Of a stretch of DNA of 64,000 nucleotides, positions 6,633 through 16,022 are shown one piece after another. The stretch's first letter is position 1. Each line of letters opens with the position of its first letter. Source of the DNA: an uncultured Collinsella sp. (GTDB lineage: Bacteria; Actinomycetota; Coriobacteriia; Coriobacteriales; Coriobacteriaceae). The DNA lies in the NCBI GenBank assembly GCA_949285915.1, contig CASDZW010000001.1, positions 70,961 through 134,960 on the forward strand. The letters run 5' to 3'. The translations under genes were made by a program, and so were the position numbers. The notes beneath the pieces were generated by a model, which saw only the letters and a program-made list of their open reading frames with translations, had not been told where the DNA came from and made no database searches.

Positions 6633-8345
6633 TTAGGAACGCTTAGGGAGAACGAGGTCGCAAACGTGCTGGACGAGCTCATCGACAGCAACGTCGGTGC
6701 GCTCGCCTGTCGCGCGATCCTTGAGTTCGACGGTGCCGTTCGCAAGCCCGCGCTTGCCCACCACGATCTGGTACGGGAAGCCCATGAGGTCGTTGTCCGC
6801 GAACTTCACGCCCGGGCGCTCGGCACGGTCATCGAAGATAACCTCGACGCCTGCGCAGGAAAGCTCGCGTGCAAGATTCTCGGCGGCGTCGAAGGCCTCG
6901 CCCTTCTTGTCGAGGGAGATGACGGAGACCTCGTAGGGCGCGACGGAGACGGGCCAGATGATGCCCTGCTCATCGTTGTGCTGCTCCACGATGGCGGCAA
7001 GCGTGCGGGAGACGCCCACACCGTAGCAGCCCATGAGGAAGGGCTTCTCGCGGCCGTCCTCGTCGGTGAAGGTGGCGCCCATGGCGGCGGAGTACTTGGT
7101 GCCGAGCTGGAAGACCTGGGATACCTCTATGCCGCGTGCGCCCTCGAGGGGCCTGCCGCAGTGCGGGCAGGGGTCGCCGGCATGCACGGTGATGAGGTCC
7201 GCCCACTCGTCGACGGTGAAGTCGCGGTCCGGGCAGGCGCCGGTGTAGTGGTAATCGAGCTCGTTGGCGCCGCACGTCCAGCTCTTGGAGGCGCGCAGAT
7301 TCTCGTCCACCACAAGGCGAATGCCCTCGGGCAGGTTCACGGGCCCGATGAATCCCTTGATGAGGCCGTGCTCGACAAGCTCCTCCTCGGTCATGAGGTG
7401 ATAGGAGCCAAAGAGCTTCTCGGCCTTGCAGTCGTTGAGCTCGTGGTCGCCCGGAACGATGCAGACAACCGGCTCGCCCTCGCCGGTGATGAGCGCGAGC
7501 GACTTGCGCGTGCCGTTTTCGGGGAAGCCAAAGAACGCGGCGACGTCCTCGATGGAGCCAAGGCCAGGGGTGTGCACCTTGGTAAGGGTGCCGTCGCCCG
7601 GGCCCTCGGTGACCGCGACCGTGGTGGTGGCAGCCTCCTCGTCGGCGGCAAAGCCGCAGGAGTCGCAGTAGAAAAGCGCCGCCTCGCCGGCGTCTGCGAG
7701 TGCCATGAACTCAACGGAGGTGTCGCCACCGATCTGGCCGGAGTCGGCGACCACGGGGAGCGCCTTGAGCCCGCAGCGCTCGCAGATGTTGGCATAGGCC
7801 TGCTTCATGGCGTCGTAGGTCTCCTGCAGGCTCTCCTGCGTGGCGTTGAACGAGTAGCCGTCCTTCATGATGAACTCACGGCCGCGCATGAGACCGAAGC
7901 GCGGGCGCATCTCGTCGCGGAACTTGTCCTGGATCTGGTACAGGTTGACGGGGAGCTGCTTGTAGCTCTTGAGCTCGTTGGTGATAAGGTCGGTCACCGT
8001 CTCCTCGTGCGTGGGGCCGAGGGCGAACTCGCGCCCGTGACGGTCGGTCACGCGCATGAGCTCGGGACCGTAGGCGCCCCAGCGGCCGCTCTCGCGCCAG
8101 AGCTCGGCATCCGTGAGGATAGGCATGAGCATCTCCTGGGCGCCGGCGGCGTCCATCTCATCGCGCACGATGGCCTCGATCTTTTTCAGTGAGCGCCAGG
8201 CGAGCGGCAGGTAGCTGTAGAGACCGGCGGCCTGCTTGCGGATCATGCCGGCGCGCAGCATAAGCTTGTGGCTCGCGAGCTCGGCCTCCGCCGGATCCTC
8301 CTTGAGCGTCGGGGCGTAGAGCCTGGACATGAGCATGTAAGACAT
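6633..8345 (-). CDS. proS: Prolyl-tRNA synthetase (bacterial long form)
   Basis: 570 residues; charges tRNA-Pro in the cytoplasm. The start is the ATG at 8343-8345 with AAGGAG five bases upstream; an in-frame ATG six codons earlier lacks a site. The class II core is split as in bacterial-type ProRS: motif 2 region (FRDEMRPRFGLMRGREFIMKD) near residue 140-165, then an inserted editing (INS) domain at about 220-400 that clears Ala-tRNA-Pro. The core resumes with GIEVSQVFQLGTKYS and motif 3 (GCYGVGVSRTLAAI), followed by the C-terminal anticodon-binding domain (APYEVSVISL..., ending near PKRS). Two CxxC pairs occur (CDSCG, CPHCG). It is the last gene of the pyrH-to-proS run; ispG ends 45 bases upstream of it. 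Confidence 0.97.
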   Translation of the reverse strand: MSYMLMSRLYAPTLKEDPAEAELASHKLMLRAGMIRKQAAGLYSYLPLAWRSLKKIEAIVRDEMDAAGAQEMLMPILTDAELWRESGRWGAYGPELMRVTDRHGREFALGPTHEETVTDLITNELKSYKQLPVNLYQIQDKFRDEMRPRFGLMRGREFIMKDGYSFNATQESLQETYDAMKQAYANICERCGLKALPVVADSGQIGGDTSVEFMALADAGEAALFYCDSCGFAADEEAATTTVAVTEGPGDGTLTKVHTPGLGSIEDVAAFFGFPENGTRKSLALITGEGEPVVCIVPGDHELNDCKAEKLFGSYHLMTEEELVEHGLIKGFIGPVNLPEGIRLVVDENLRASKSWTCGANELDYHYTGACPDRDFTVDEWADLITVHAGDPCPHCGRPLEGARGIEVSQVFQLGTKYSAAMGATFTDEDGREKPFLMGCYGVGVSRTLAAIVEQHNDEQGIIWPVSVAPYEVSVISLDKKGEAFDAAENLARELSCAGVEVIFDDRAERPGVKFADNDLMGFPYQIVVGKRGLANGTVELKDRATGERTDVAVDELVQHVCDLVLPKRS

Positions 8346-8390
8346 CGCAACTCCTTGTGTCAATTATTCATGCGCCCGTACGTGCAGGCG

Positions 8391-9455
8391 CTAAAGCGTC
8401 TCGATCTCGCGCATGAGCTCATCGATGATAGCATCCTCGCTCACTTTGCGCAGCACCTCGCCGTGGCGGAATATGAGCCCGCAGCCGCGCCCGCAGGCAA
8501 CGCCCACGTCCGCGCCGGCGGCCTCTCCGGGTCCGTTCACCACGCAGCCCATGACGGCGACGGAGATGGGCTTGGTCACGCCCTTGAGCCTGCGCTCCAC
8601 CTCCTCGGCGATAGGAATAAGGTCCACCTGCGTGCGTCCGCAGGTGGGGCAGCTTACGAGCTCGGGTCCACGGCGGCGAATGCCGAGGCACTCGAGGATG
8701 CCCCAGGCAACGGGCGGCTCCTCGACGGGGTCTGCCGTGAGGGATACACGCAGCGTGTCGCCGATGCCATCGGCAAGAAGCGCGCCCAGCCCTACGGCGC
8801 TTTTGATGGTGCCCTGCTTCACCGTCCCCGCCTCGGTGACGCCGAGGTGCAGCGGCACCTGCGGAAGCTCGCGCGAGAGAGCGCGGTAGGTGGCTATGGT
8901 TGCGGGCACGTCATGGGCCTTGGCGGAAAGGACGATGTTTTCAAACCCGCGACCTTCGAAATGCTCGACGAAGCGCAAGGAGGACGCAACGAGCTTCTCG
9001 GGAAGGGAAAGATTCTCGTTTTGCGCGATGTCATCCTCAAGCGACCCGGCGTTCACGCCGATGCGGATGGCGATACCGGCTTCTCCCGCGGCGTCGATCA
9101 CCGCGTCCACCTTCTCCCAGGAGCCGATGTTGCCGGGGTTGATGCGAAGCTTTGCCGCCCCGGCCTCGATAGCGCCGAGCGCAAGGCGATGGTCGAAGTG
9201 AATGTCGGCCACGATGGGCACGGGTGACTCGGCGCAGATGGTGCGGAAGCTCTTGAGGGCCGCGCGCGAGGGCACCGAGACACGCACGATGTCGCAGCCG
9301 GCATCCGCAAGAGCGCGCACCTGGTCCAGCGTTGCGGCGGCATCGACGGTATCGGTCGAGGTCATGGACTGCACGACTACGGGCGCTCCCCCGCCGATGG
9401 TCACCTCGCCCACGCGGACGGGACGGGTCTTGGTGCGTGCGGCGTTCTCAAACAT
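8391..9455 (-). CDS. ispG: 4-hydroxy-3-methylbut-2-enyl diphosphate synthase (IspG/GcpE)
   Basis: 354 residues. It converts methylerythritol cyclodiphosphate to HMBPP in the MEP isoprenoid pathway, using a [4Fe-4S] cluster. The N-terminal TIM barrel has VQSMTSTDT near residue 29 and VADIHFDHRLAL near 82. The C-terminal Fe-S domain carries the expected cysteines in SCPTCGRTQVDL and VMGCVVNGPGEA. Length and motifs match the short bacterial form. It follows rseP and dxr in the same operon, and dxr is an earlier enzyme of the same pathway. Confidence 0.97.
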   Translation of the reverse strand: MFENAARTKTRPVRVGEVTIGGGAPVVVQSMTSTDTVDAAATLDQVRALADAGCDIVRVSVPSRAALKSFRTICAESPVPIVADIHFDHRLALGAIEAGAAKLRINPGNIGSWEKVDAVIDAAGEAGIAIRIGVNAGSLEDDIAQNENLSLPEKLVASSLRFVEHFEGRGFENIVLSAKAHDVPATIATYRALSRELPQVPLHLGVTEAGTVKQGTIKSAVGLGALLADGIGDTLRVSLTADPVEEPPVAWGILECLGIRRRGPELVSCPTCGRTQVDLIPIAEEVERRLKGVTKPISVAVMGCVVNGPGEAAGADVGVACGRGCGLIFRHGEVLRKVSEDAIIDELMREIETL

Positions 9456-9467
9456 GCGTGACCCCCT

Positions 9468-10835
9468 CTACAGGATGAAGCGGATGATGTCTGCGCGGAG
9501 CAGGTAGATAAAGAGCGCACCGAAAAGGGCGATGCCGATGTAGGAAAGCGCGGTCTGCACTTTTACCGAAAGCGGGCGGCGGATGACGGCCTGCACGATC
9601 TCGATGACGAGCTTGCCGCCGTCGAGCGGCGGTATGGGCAGGAGGTTCATGAAGCCGAGCGAGAACGAGATGAGGGCGGCCACGCTGAGGAAGGTGGAGG
9701 CTCCGCTTTCCGCCGCAGCGGCGGCCATGACGGAGATGCCCACCACCGAGGTGGAGCTGTCGAGGACCTCGAGCGTGCGCTGGGGATTCACGAGCTGCAT
9801 GATGGAATCGGCCGTGAGTGCAAGATAAGACCAGGTCACACTTGCTGCCTGAGCGGGGTCGAGGTGCACCGTCTCCTGCGGCGCGGTGATGCCGATGGCG
9901 TCGGCGCCCTCGGCGTCTATGGTCACCGTGAGCTCTTTGCCGTCGCGGGCGAGGACCATGTCGAAGGGCTCGGACAAGTCGAGCGCGCCGATGATGTTTG
10001 CGATATCGGAGAAGCTGTCCGTGGCGGTTTCCGCAACAGAGAGGACGGTGTCCCCGGCCTCGATGCCGGCCGCTGCTGCCGGTGAGGCCGTCTCAACGGT
10101 TCCTATCGTGTTCACGTCCATGGTTGCGGTGACGCCCACAAACATGTAGATAGCCATAAGGAGAAGAAAGCCGGAGACGAGGTTCACCGCAACGCCTGCG
10201 ACGAGGATGAACGCGCGGGCGAAGAAGCCCTTGCCTGCGTACGTGTGTGAGCGCTCTCGCTCAAAGAAGGCGTCATCCCCCATCGGAGGCTCCCAAGCCT
10301 CTCCGGAGCTGGTCGCTTCGCCACGCTTGAATTGCGCGCCGTCAAGAAGCGTGGCTCCTGCCTTGTCGCGCGGGGCGGCCGCATAGGTAGAGGGGTAGTA
10401 GACGCCGGGCTTCTCGCCGGCCGCCTCATCATACCTGCCCTCGATAGAGCCCCAGTCGAGGAGCTGCACGCAGGCAGCGAGCGCATCTTCCTCAGAGATG
10501 GAGAGCGCCTCGGAAAGCTCCGCGACCGAGGTCGTGCCGCGGCGGTGCACCTCGGCAAGGACGCGCTTGGCGATTGCGCTGTCGCCTTCGGGCTCCATGC
10601 CGCAGACCATGGCGTACCCGCCGAGCAGAAGCGGCGTTACGCCGAATTTTGTGCCGATACGGCGCGAGACGTGGTGGAGATTGAACCGGCAGGGCAGACC
10701 GAGGAAGAACTCGGTGACACGCACGCCGACGGCGCGCGATGCTAAGAAGTGACCGCCCTCGTGCACAAACACGAGCGCGGACAACATGAGGAGACCCCAG
10801 AACAGGGGTCGGATGATACCAAGGAGCGTCTCCAT
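9468..10835 (-). CDS. rseP: RseP-type site-2 membrane metalloprotease with PDZ and an inserted helical domain
   Basis: 455 residues; an intramembrane zinc protease of family M50. The first helix carries HEGGH (HExxH zinc motif) at about residues 26-30. The C-terminal part has NLLPIPPLDGGKL, the second conserved metal-site motif. A PDZ domain lies at about 235-315 (GTVETASPAAAAGIEAGDTVLSV). Between the first helix and the PDZ is an extra stretch, about 85-190, with a compact helical section (TTSVAELSEALSISEEDALAACVQLLDWGSIEG) that reads like a winged-helix fold; most RseP proteins lack it. Members cleave anti-sigma factors or remnant signal peptides; the substrate here is unknown. It lies between dxr and ispG as in many Gram-positives. 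Confidence 0.9.
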   Translation of the reverse strand: METLLGIIRPLFWGLLMLSALVFVHEGGHFLASRAVGVRVTEFFLGLPCRFNLHHVSRRIGTKFGVTPLLLGGYAMVCGMEPEGDSAIAKRVLAEVHRRGTTSVAELSEALSISEEDALAACVQLLDWGSIEGRYDEAAGEKPGVYYPSTYAAAPRDKAGATLLDGAQFKRGEATSSGEAWEPPMGDDAFFERERSHTYAGKGFFARAFILVAGVAVNLVSGFLLLMAIYMFVGVTATMDVNTIGTVETASPAAAAGIEAGDTVLSVAETATDSFSDIANIIGALDLSEPFDMVLARDGKELTVTIDAEGADAIGITAPQETVHLDPAQAASVTWSYLALTADSIMQLVNPQRTLEVLDSSTSVVGISVMAAAAAESGASTFLSVAALISFSLGFMNLLPIPPLDGGKLVIEIVQAVIRRPLSVKVQTALSYIGIALFGALFIYLLRADIIRFIL

Positions 10836-10862
10836 GGGTGACAGGCCTTTCGGTACGGGGAC

Positions 10863-12032
10863 CTAGCGGGCGCGGGCGGCGAGGTAGGCGCGCGCCTCGG
10901 AACGTGCCCAGAGGTCGATCTGCTCGAGCTGTTCGAGCGATTCTACCCGCAATGCGTCATGCTGCTCGAGGCAATGGGCCACGCAGCCGTCGATATCGGT
11001 GAATGAACACGATTCTGCAAGGAAGGCGGCCACGGCGACCTCGTTGGCAGCGTTGAGCACGCAGGGCGCGGTGCCGCCCGTGCGCGCGGCCTCCTCGGCA
11101 AGCGCGAGGCACGGGAAGGCTTCGGTGTCGGGCGCACCGAAGGTGAGCTGGGCGATCTCGCGGAAATCGATGCGCTCCGCCGGCGTCTCCCAGCGATCGG
11201 GGTACGAAAGGGCATACTGGATGGGCAGGCGCATGTCAGATGCGCCAAGGTGGGCGATGACCGCACCGTCGCGGTATTCGACCATGGAGTGTATGCGGCT
11301 CTCGCGCTGGATGAGGACGGGAATGCGCTCCACAGGAAGGCCGAAGAGCTGCATGGCCTCGATGCGCTCGAACCCTTTGTTCATGAGCGTGGCGGAGTCG
11401 ATGGTGATCTTGGCACCCATGTTCCACGTGGGATGCGCGAGCGCGTCGGCACGGGTGACGCTTTCAAGTTCGGCGCGCGTGCGCCCGAAGAAGGGGCCGC
11501 CCGAGCAGGTGAGCCAAATGCGGTAGACCTCCTCGGCGCGCTCACCGAGCAGGCACTGGAAGATGGCGCTGTGCTCTGAGTCGACGGGCAGCAGCTGCCC
11601 GGCAGACGCCATGGGCATAAGGAGGTCGCCTCCGACGACGAGCGATTCCTTGTTGGCAAGTGCCAAGCGCTTCTCCCCTTTTAGGACGTGGTAACTCGCC
11701 TCGAGCCCGACGGCACCCACAACGGCGACAAGGACCGTGTCTGCCTCGGGCGTATCGGCGAGCTCGGCAAGCGCGGAGACGCCGGTGAGAAGCTTGGTCC
11801 CCTTGGGGAGCTCAGAGAGACAGGGGTCCTGAGTATGGGCATTATCGGTAACCGCGACGAGGGGTACATTGAACTCACGCGCGGCGGCGACGAGCTCGGC
11901 GGTGCGGCTGTGCGCGGAGAGCGCGACAACCTCGATGCGGTCGGGATGCTGGCGGCAGACGTCGAGCGCCTGCTGGCCGATGGAGCCCGTGCAGCCGAGG
12001 ATGACGAGGCGTATGCGCCCGGCGTCGGTCAT
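10863..12032 (-). CDS. dxr: 1-deoxy-D-xylulose 5-phosphate reductoisomerase
   Basis: 389 residues, the usual length. It catalyses the NADPH-dependent first committed step of the MEP isoprenoid pathway. The NADPH site (LGCTGSIGQQALDV) is at about residues 11-24. The metal/substrate motif VDSEHSAIFQCL is near 150, and the catalytic loop CSGGPFFG (usually CSGGPFR) is near 181. PTWNMGAKITIDSATLMNKGFE (read in parts) follows near 205. Its ATG overlaps the cdsA stop (ATGA), so the two are translationally coupled. The F in place of R in the flexible loop is a small deviation worth noting, though loop variants occur. Confidence 0.96.
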   Translation of the reverse strand: MTDAGRIRLVILGCTGSIGQQALDVCRQHPDRIEVVALSAHSRTAELVAAAREFNVPLVAVTDNAHTQDPCLSELPKGTKLLTGVSALAELADTPEADTVLVAVVGAVGLEASYHVLKGEKRLALANKESLVVGGDLLMPMASAGQLLPVDSEHSAIFQCLLGERAEEVYRIWLTCSGGPFFGRTRAELESVTRADALAHPTWNMGAKITIDSATLMNKGFERIEAMQLFGLPVERIPVLIQRESRIHSMVEYRDGAVIAHLGASDMRLPIQYALSYPDRWETPAERIDFREIAQLTFGAPDTEAFPCLALAEEAARTGGTAPCVLNAANEVAVAAFLAESCSFTDIDGCVAHCLEQHDALRVESLEQLEQIDLWARSEARAYLAARAR

Positions 12033-12937
12033 AGGATGCCTCCCAGATAGAGCATGAGCATGGCTGCGATGCAGCCGAAGATGAGCGAATCGCAGCGGTC
12101 GAGCATGCCGCCATGGCCGGGGATGAGGTTGCCGGAGTCCTTAACGCCCACGCCTCGCTTGATCCGCGACTCGATAAGGTCGCCAAAGACGCCGAGGATG
12201 GCAACGACAACACCGGTTAGGAGCGCATAGCCGAGCGACAGCGGGAAGAGGTGCGTGGCCCAGACGATGAGCCAGATGATGACCGACCCCGCGATGCCGC
12301 CGGCAAAGCCCTCCCAGGACTTCTTGGGCGAGATCTTAGGCGCCATCTTATGGCGGCCGAATTGGCGTCCAACGAGGTAGGCGAAGGAGTCCGAAACCCA
12401 AAGCGACGCACAGGAGCCGATGGCGAGAAGCGCCCCCGCAAATCCGGGGGCGGCGTCGCGCAACAGCACGATAGACGAGAGCATAAAGCCGGTGTAGAGC
12501 GGACCCATGAGTGTGACGGCCACATCGGCGATACGCGTGCGGGGCGTGTAGACGTACCAGAGGCCGCATGAGAGCACGAAGATGAAGATGAGAGCCGTCA
12601 TCGCGATACTCTCCCCCAGAGCGGCTATGGGGGATAGCGCGCTGCAGGCAACGCCGAGGGCGAGGTTGGGCACCTTACCGTCGCGTTTTGTCATGAGGAA
12701 GAACTCGTAGGCGCAAAGCCCGCTGATGAGCGCGACGAAGATGGCGGCGGGAACAGACCCGGCGAGAAGACAGCCGATGAAGAGCGCCGCGTACACGACG
12801 CCAGAGACGATGCGCGTGAGAAGCGCGCTCGAGCTGTCCTTAGGGGCCTCGGTCACCTTGACGCGACCGCGCGCCTGGCTAAGGACGCTCGATACGTTCG
12901 TGCGCTTATGCTCTTGTGTCTGGAAATCGTGATCCAT
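12029..12937 (-). CDS. cdsA: Phosphatidate cytidylyltransferase (CDP-diglyceride synthase)
   Basis: 302 residues, integral membrane enzyme making CDP-diacylglycerol from phosphatidic acid and CTP for phospholipid synthesis. After a ~40-residue charged cytoplasmic tail there are about seven or eight hydrophobic helices. The family signature is clear near the C-terminus: SDSFAYLVGRQFGRHK, PKISPKKSWEGFAGG, then GVKDSGNLIPGHGGMLDRCDS. It lies six bases downstream of uppS and overlaps dxr by four bases. The uppS-cdsA-dxr-rseP order is standard. Confidence 0.95.
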   Translation of the reverse strand: MDHDFQTQEHKRTNVSSVLSQARGRVKVTEAPKDSSSALLTRIVSGVVYAALFIGCLLAGSVPAAIFVALISGLCAYEFFLMTKRDGKVPNLALGVACSALSPIAALGESIAMTALIFIFVLSCGLWYVYTPRTRIADVAVTLMGPLYTGFMLSSIVLLRDAAPGFAGALLAIGSCASLWVSDSFAYLVGRQFGRHKMAPKISPKKSWEGFAGGIAGSVIIWLIVWATHLFPLSLGYALLTGVVVAILGVFGDLIESRIKRGVGVKDSGNLIPGHGGMLDRCDSLIFGCIAAMLMLYLGGIL

Positions 12938-12943
12938 CGTGTG

Positions 12944-13735
12944 CTACGCGTCCTCCTTCTGGGAGAGACCTCCAAAGCGACGGTCGCGCCCTTGGAAGGC
13001 GAGTATGGCGCGAAGGAGCTCCCAGCGGTTGAAATCGGGCCAATAGGTCGGCGTGATGTAGAACTCGGCATAGGCGACCTGCCACAGCAGGTAGTTGGAG
13101 AGACGCATCTCGCCGGAAGTCCTCACCACGAGCTCGGGATCGGGAAGACCGGCGGTGTAGAGGCTGTTTGCCACAACGTCCTCGTCGATGTCCTCGACAG
13201 CAAGCTCTCCTGCGGCTACGCGGGCGGCTATGAGCTTGGCAGCGCGTGCAATCTCTGCGCGGGCTCCGTAGTTGACCGCGAGAGCAAGCACCATTCCTGT
13301 GTGGTCGCGGGTCTCGGCAAGGCCGCGCTCAAATACCTCGCGCGTCTCAAGCGGAAGGGCGGAGATGTCGCCCAAGAAAACGACCCTGACGTTCTCGCGC
13401 TTGAGCAGAGGCAGCTCCTGGATGAAGGTCTGCGCGAAGAGGTGCATGAGGAGGTTCACCTCGGCCTCGGGCCTCTTCCAGTTCTCGGTGGAAAAGGCGT
13501 AGGCAGAGAGCACCTCGACGTCGAGACGGACGCAGGCCGTGATGATCTCGCGCAGGGAGACAATGCCCGCGCGGTGCCCCTCGCCGCGGTTGAGGCCGCG
13601 GGCGGTTGCCCAGCGGCCGTTGCCGTCCATGATGCAGGAGATATGCCGGGGAATCCTCGTGCGGTCGAGCGCATCGAGATCGATATCCTCCGGAGGATTG
13701 GCGAAAAACGTCTCGAAGGTGGAATCGTCGTCCAT
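12944..13735 (-). CDS. uppS: Isoprenyl transferase (undecaprenyl diphosphate synthase)
   Basis: 263 residues. It adds isopentenyl units to farnesyl diphosphate to make the C55 lipid carrier for peptidoglycan. The cis-prenyltransferase motif ISCIMDGNGRWATARGLNRGEGHRAG (read in parts) starts near residue 32, with the catalytic Asp and the diphosphate-binding GNGRWA. Conserved AFSTENWKRP is near 86 and RTSGEMRLSNYLLWQ, then Y-EFY-TP-YWPDF, near 205-230. The N-terminal ~28 residues are an acidic extension. Frr ends three bases upstream and cdsA starts six bases downstream. Confidence 0.97.
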   Translation of the reverse strand: MDDDSTFETFFANPPEDIDLDALDRTRIPRHISCIMDGNGRWATARGLNRGEGHRAGIVSLREIITACVRLDVEVLSAYAFSTENWKRPEAEVNLLMHLFAQTFIQELPLLKRENVRVVFLGDISALPLETREVFERGLAETRDHTGMVLALAVNYGARAEIARAAKLIAARVAAGELAVEDIDEDVVANSLYTAGLPDPELVVRTSGEMRLSNYLLWQVAYAEFYITPTYWPDFNRWELLRAILAFQGRDRRFGGLSQKEDA

Positions 13736-13738
13736 GAC

Positions 13739-14272
13739 CTAGATCTCCATGACCTCGGCCTCTTTGGCCTTCAGCATCTCGTCGATCTTCTTGATGTAGT
13801 CGTCGGTGTGCTTCTGGACCTTGGCCTGCTCGCGGCGAACCTCATCCTCAGAGAGCTCCTCGTCGCGCTCGAGCTTGTTGTTGAAGTCGCGACGGATGTT
13901 ACGGATAGAGACGCGGGCCTGCTCGGCGATCTCGCGGCACTCCTTGACGAGCTCGCGGCGGCGCTCCTCGGTGGGCGCCGGGAAGGGCAGGCGCACGACG
14001 GTGCCATCAGAGCTCGGGGTGATGCCGAGGTCGGAGGCGTTGATGGCGTGAACGATGGCGTTCAGGACCGACTTGTCCCACGGCTCGATCATAAGCATGT
14101 GGGCCTCGGGGACCTTGACCGCGGCGACCTGGGTGATGGGGGTCGGCACGCCGTAGTAGTCGACGGTGATGTCACCCAGGATGTTGGGGTTGGCGCGACC
14201 GGTGCGCACCTTGGAGAAGTTGTGCTTGAGGCTCTCGATGGATTTGTCCATATGAGCGGTGATGTCGGCCAT
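13739..14272 (-). CDS. frr: Ribosome recycling factor
   Basis: 177 residues, slightly shorter than the common 185. With EF-G it splits post-termination ribosomes. It shows the typical start (KSIESLKHNFSKVRTGRANPNIL in parts), domain II around VDYYGVPTPITQVA, and the C-terminal long helices ending EMLKAKEAEVMEI. It sits three bases after pyrH, the conserved pyrH-frr pair. Confidence 0.97.
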   Translation of the reverse strand: MADITAHMDKSIESLKHNFSKVRTGRANPNILGDITVDYYGVPTPITQVAAVKVPEAHMLMIEPWDKSVLNAIVHAINASDLGITPSSDGTVVRLPFPAPTEERRRELVKECREIAEQARVSIRNIRRDFNNKLERDEELSEDEVRREQAKVQKHTDDYIKKIDEMLKAKEAEVMEI

Positions 14273-14275
14273 GAT

Positions 14276-14998
14276 CTAGTCCTCCCGAACGACGACGGTT
14301 CCGATAGGCTCGCCCATGAGGGCGCGCTTGATATTATTCTCGCCCTCGATGTTGAGGACGATGATGGGCATACGGTTGTCCTGGCAAAGGGCCGTGGCAG
14401 TGGAGTCCATGACCTGCAGGCCGCGGACGAGCACCTCGTGGTAGGTGATGGTGTCAAAGCGGACGGCATCGTCGAACTTGGCGGGATCTTTGTCGTAGAT
14501 GCCGTTGACCTTGGTGGCCTTGATGAGGCAGTCCGCGTCGATCTCGCAGGCGCGCAGCGCCGCTGCGGTATCGGTGGTGAAGTAGGGGTTGCCCGAACCG
14601 GCAGCGAAGATAACGATGTCGCCCTTCTCCAGATGGCGCATGGCGCGGCGACGGATGTAGGGCTCGCACACCTCGTTCATCTGGATGGCGCTCATGACAC
14701 GACAGGGCGTGTCGGTGCGCTCGATGGCGTCCTGCAGGGCGAGTGCGTTCATGATGGTGGCGAGCATGCCGATGTAGTCGGCCTGAGCGCGGTCCATACC
14801 GCCGGCAGCGCCAGCGATGCCGCGGAAGATATTGCCCCCGCCCACAACGACGCCAATCTGGACGCCCTCCTCGTGAAGGGCCTTGATGTCGCGGGCAAGT
14901 CGATCGGTGATGGCGGGGTCGATGCCGTACTCGCCCTCCCCCATCAGCGCCTCACCGGACAGCTTCAAAAGAACGCGCTTGTACTGGTAGTCAGCCAC
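14276..14998 (-). CDS. pyrH: UMP kinase
   Basis: 240 residues; phosphorylates UMP to UDP for pyrimidine nucleotide supply. The start is GTG (14996-14998) with AAGGAGG six bases upstream. Motifs are [10 protein letters not shown] near residue 12, [12 protein letters not shown] near 50, and [19 protein letters not shown] (in parts) near 130 for nucleotide binding. The hexameric amino-acid-kinase fold length fits. It follows a terminator after tsf, yet no clear promoter was seen in the ~50-base gap, so read-through from rpsB-tsf may supply it. Confidence 0.97.
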   Translation of the reverse strand: MADYQYKRVLLKLSGEALMGEGEYGIDPAITDRLARDIKALHEEGVQIGVVVGGGNIFRGIAGAAGGMDRAQADYIGMLATIMNALALQDAIERTDTPCRVMSAIQMNEVCEPYIRRRAMRHLEKGDIVIFAAGSGNPYFTTDTAAALRACEIDADCLIKATKVNGIYDKDPAKFDDAVRFDTITYHEVLVRGLQVMDSTATALCQDNRMPIIVLNIEGENNIKRALMGEPIGTVVVRED

Positions 14999-15051
14999 GG
15001 AATGCCTCCTTAGGACAGCCTGAACTCAGACCATTCTAGCAAAGATGGTCC

Positions 15052-15083
15052 AAAAAAAGGGAAGGACCCGAGGGCCCTTCCCT
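15052..15083 (-). terminator. Terminator of the rpsB-tsf operon
   Basis: On the minus strand an eight-base stem AGGGAAGG/CCTTCCCT is followed by a run of seven T, 26 bases after the tsf stop. It separates rpsB-tsf from pyrH. Confidence 0.85.
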
Positions 15084-15108
15084 GTACGGTACGCTATCGA
15101 GCGCGAGG

Positions 15109-15981
15109 TTACTCCTCGCCGCGGGCGAGACGGTCGAAGGCGACGATCTTGATGGTGTCGCCGAGCTCCTTGCTGACCTTGGCCGCATAGGCGGAGATGG
15201 TCATGCTGGAGTCCTTGATGAACTCCTGCTCGTTCAGGACGACGCCCTTGTAGTACTTCTCGAGGCGGCCGATGGCCATCTTCTCCTGAATGGCCTCGGG
15301 CTTGCCGGACTCGGCGGCCTGAGCCTTGTAGATGGAGACCTCGTGGTCGATGACGTCCTGCGGAACGTCCTCGCGCACGGCGCAGATGGGAGCGGTCGCA
15401 GCGACCTGCATAGCGACGTCGTGGGCGAACGTCTTGAAGGCGTCCGCGGAAGCGGTCTCGGCCTTCTCGAAGGAGAACTCGACGAGAACGCCGATCTTGC
15501 CGCCCATGTGGACGTAGCTGGAGACAGCGCCGGAAGCAGGCTTGCGCACGGCGAAGCGGGTGATCTTCATGTTCTCGCCCATGGTGTGGATGAGCTCGGT
15601 GAGCTCGGCCTGGACAGTCTCGGCGGCCATGGGGGCGGCGAGAAGAGCGTCGACGTCAGCCGGCTCGGTGGCGCAGGCGACCTCGGCGACGGAAGCGGCA
15701 AAGCCGGTGAACTTGGGGTTAGAGCCCACGAAGTCGGTTTCGCAGGCGACCTCGCACAGAGCGCCCTCGCGGCCGTCAGCGGAGACGTAGGCACCCACGG
15801 CGCCCTCGTTGGTCTCACGGCCGGCCTTCTTGGCAGCGGCGGCAAGGCCGTTCTTACGAAGGATGTCCACGGCGGCGTTCATGTCGCCGTCAGCCTCGAC
15901 GAGAGCCTTCTTGCACTCCATCATCGGGGAGTCGGTCATCTCGCGGAGTTCCTTGACCATAGCGGCGGTAATCTGAGCCAT
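15109..15981 (-). CDS. tsf: Elongation factor Ts
   Basis: 290 residues; the nucleotide-exchange factor for EF-Tu. The N-terminal UBA-like domain (ITAAMVKELREMTDSPMMECKKALVEA in parts) covers residues 3-45. The core includes the TDFVGSNP motif near 82, where Asp and Phe contact EF-Tu. The C-terminal dimerisation part ends in KELGDTIKIVAFDRLARGEE. The ATG has AAAGGAAC upstream. It follows rpsB by 41 bases and is closed by the terminator at 15052-15083. Confidence 0.98.
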   Translation of the reverse strand: MAQITAAMVKELREMTDSPMMECKKALVEADGDMNAAVDILRKNGLAAAAKKAGRETNEGAVGAYVSADGREGALCEVACETDFVGSNPKFTGFAASVAEVACATEPADVDALLAAPMAAETVQAELTELIHTMGENMKITRFAVRKPASGAVSSYVHMGGKIGVLVEFSFEKAETASADAFKTFAHDVAMQVAATAPICAVREDVPQDVIDHEVSIYKAQAAESGKPEAIQEKMAIGRLEKYYKGVVLNEQEFIKDSSMTISAYAAKVSKELGDTIKIVAFDRLARGEE

Positions 15982-16022
15982 GTTCGGTTCCTTTCTCAGC
16001 GGAAGCGTTTCCGTATTGACGG

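Noticed and set aside
12908..15013. About 700-codon plus-strand open frame across uppS, frr and pyrH
   Set aside because: Three unmistakable minus-strand genes fill this stretch; the frame is a high-G+C antisense artefact.
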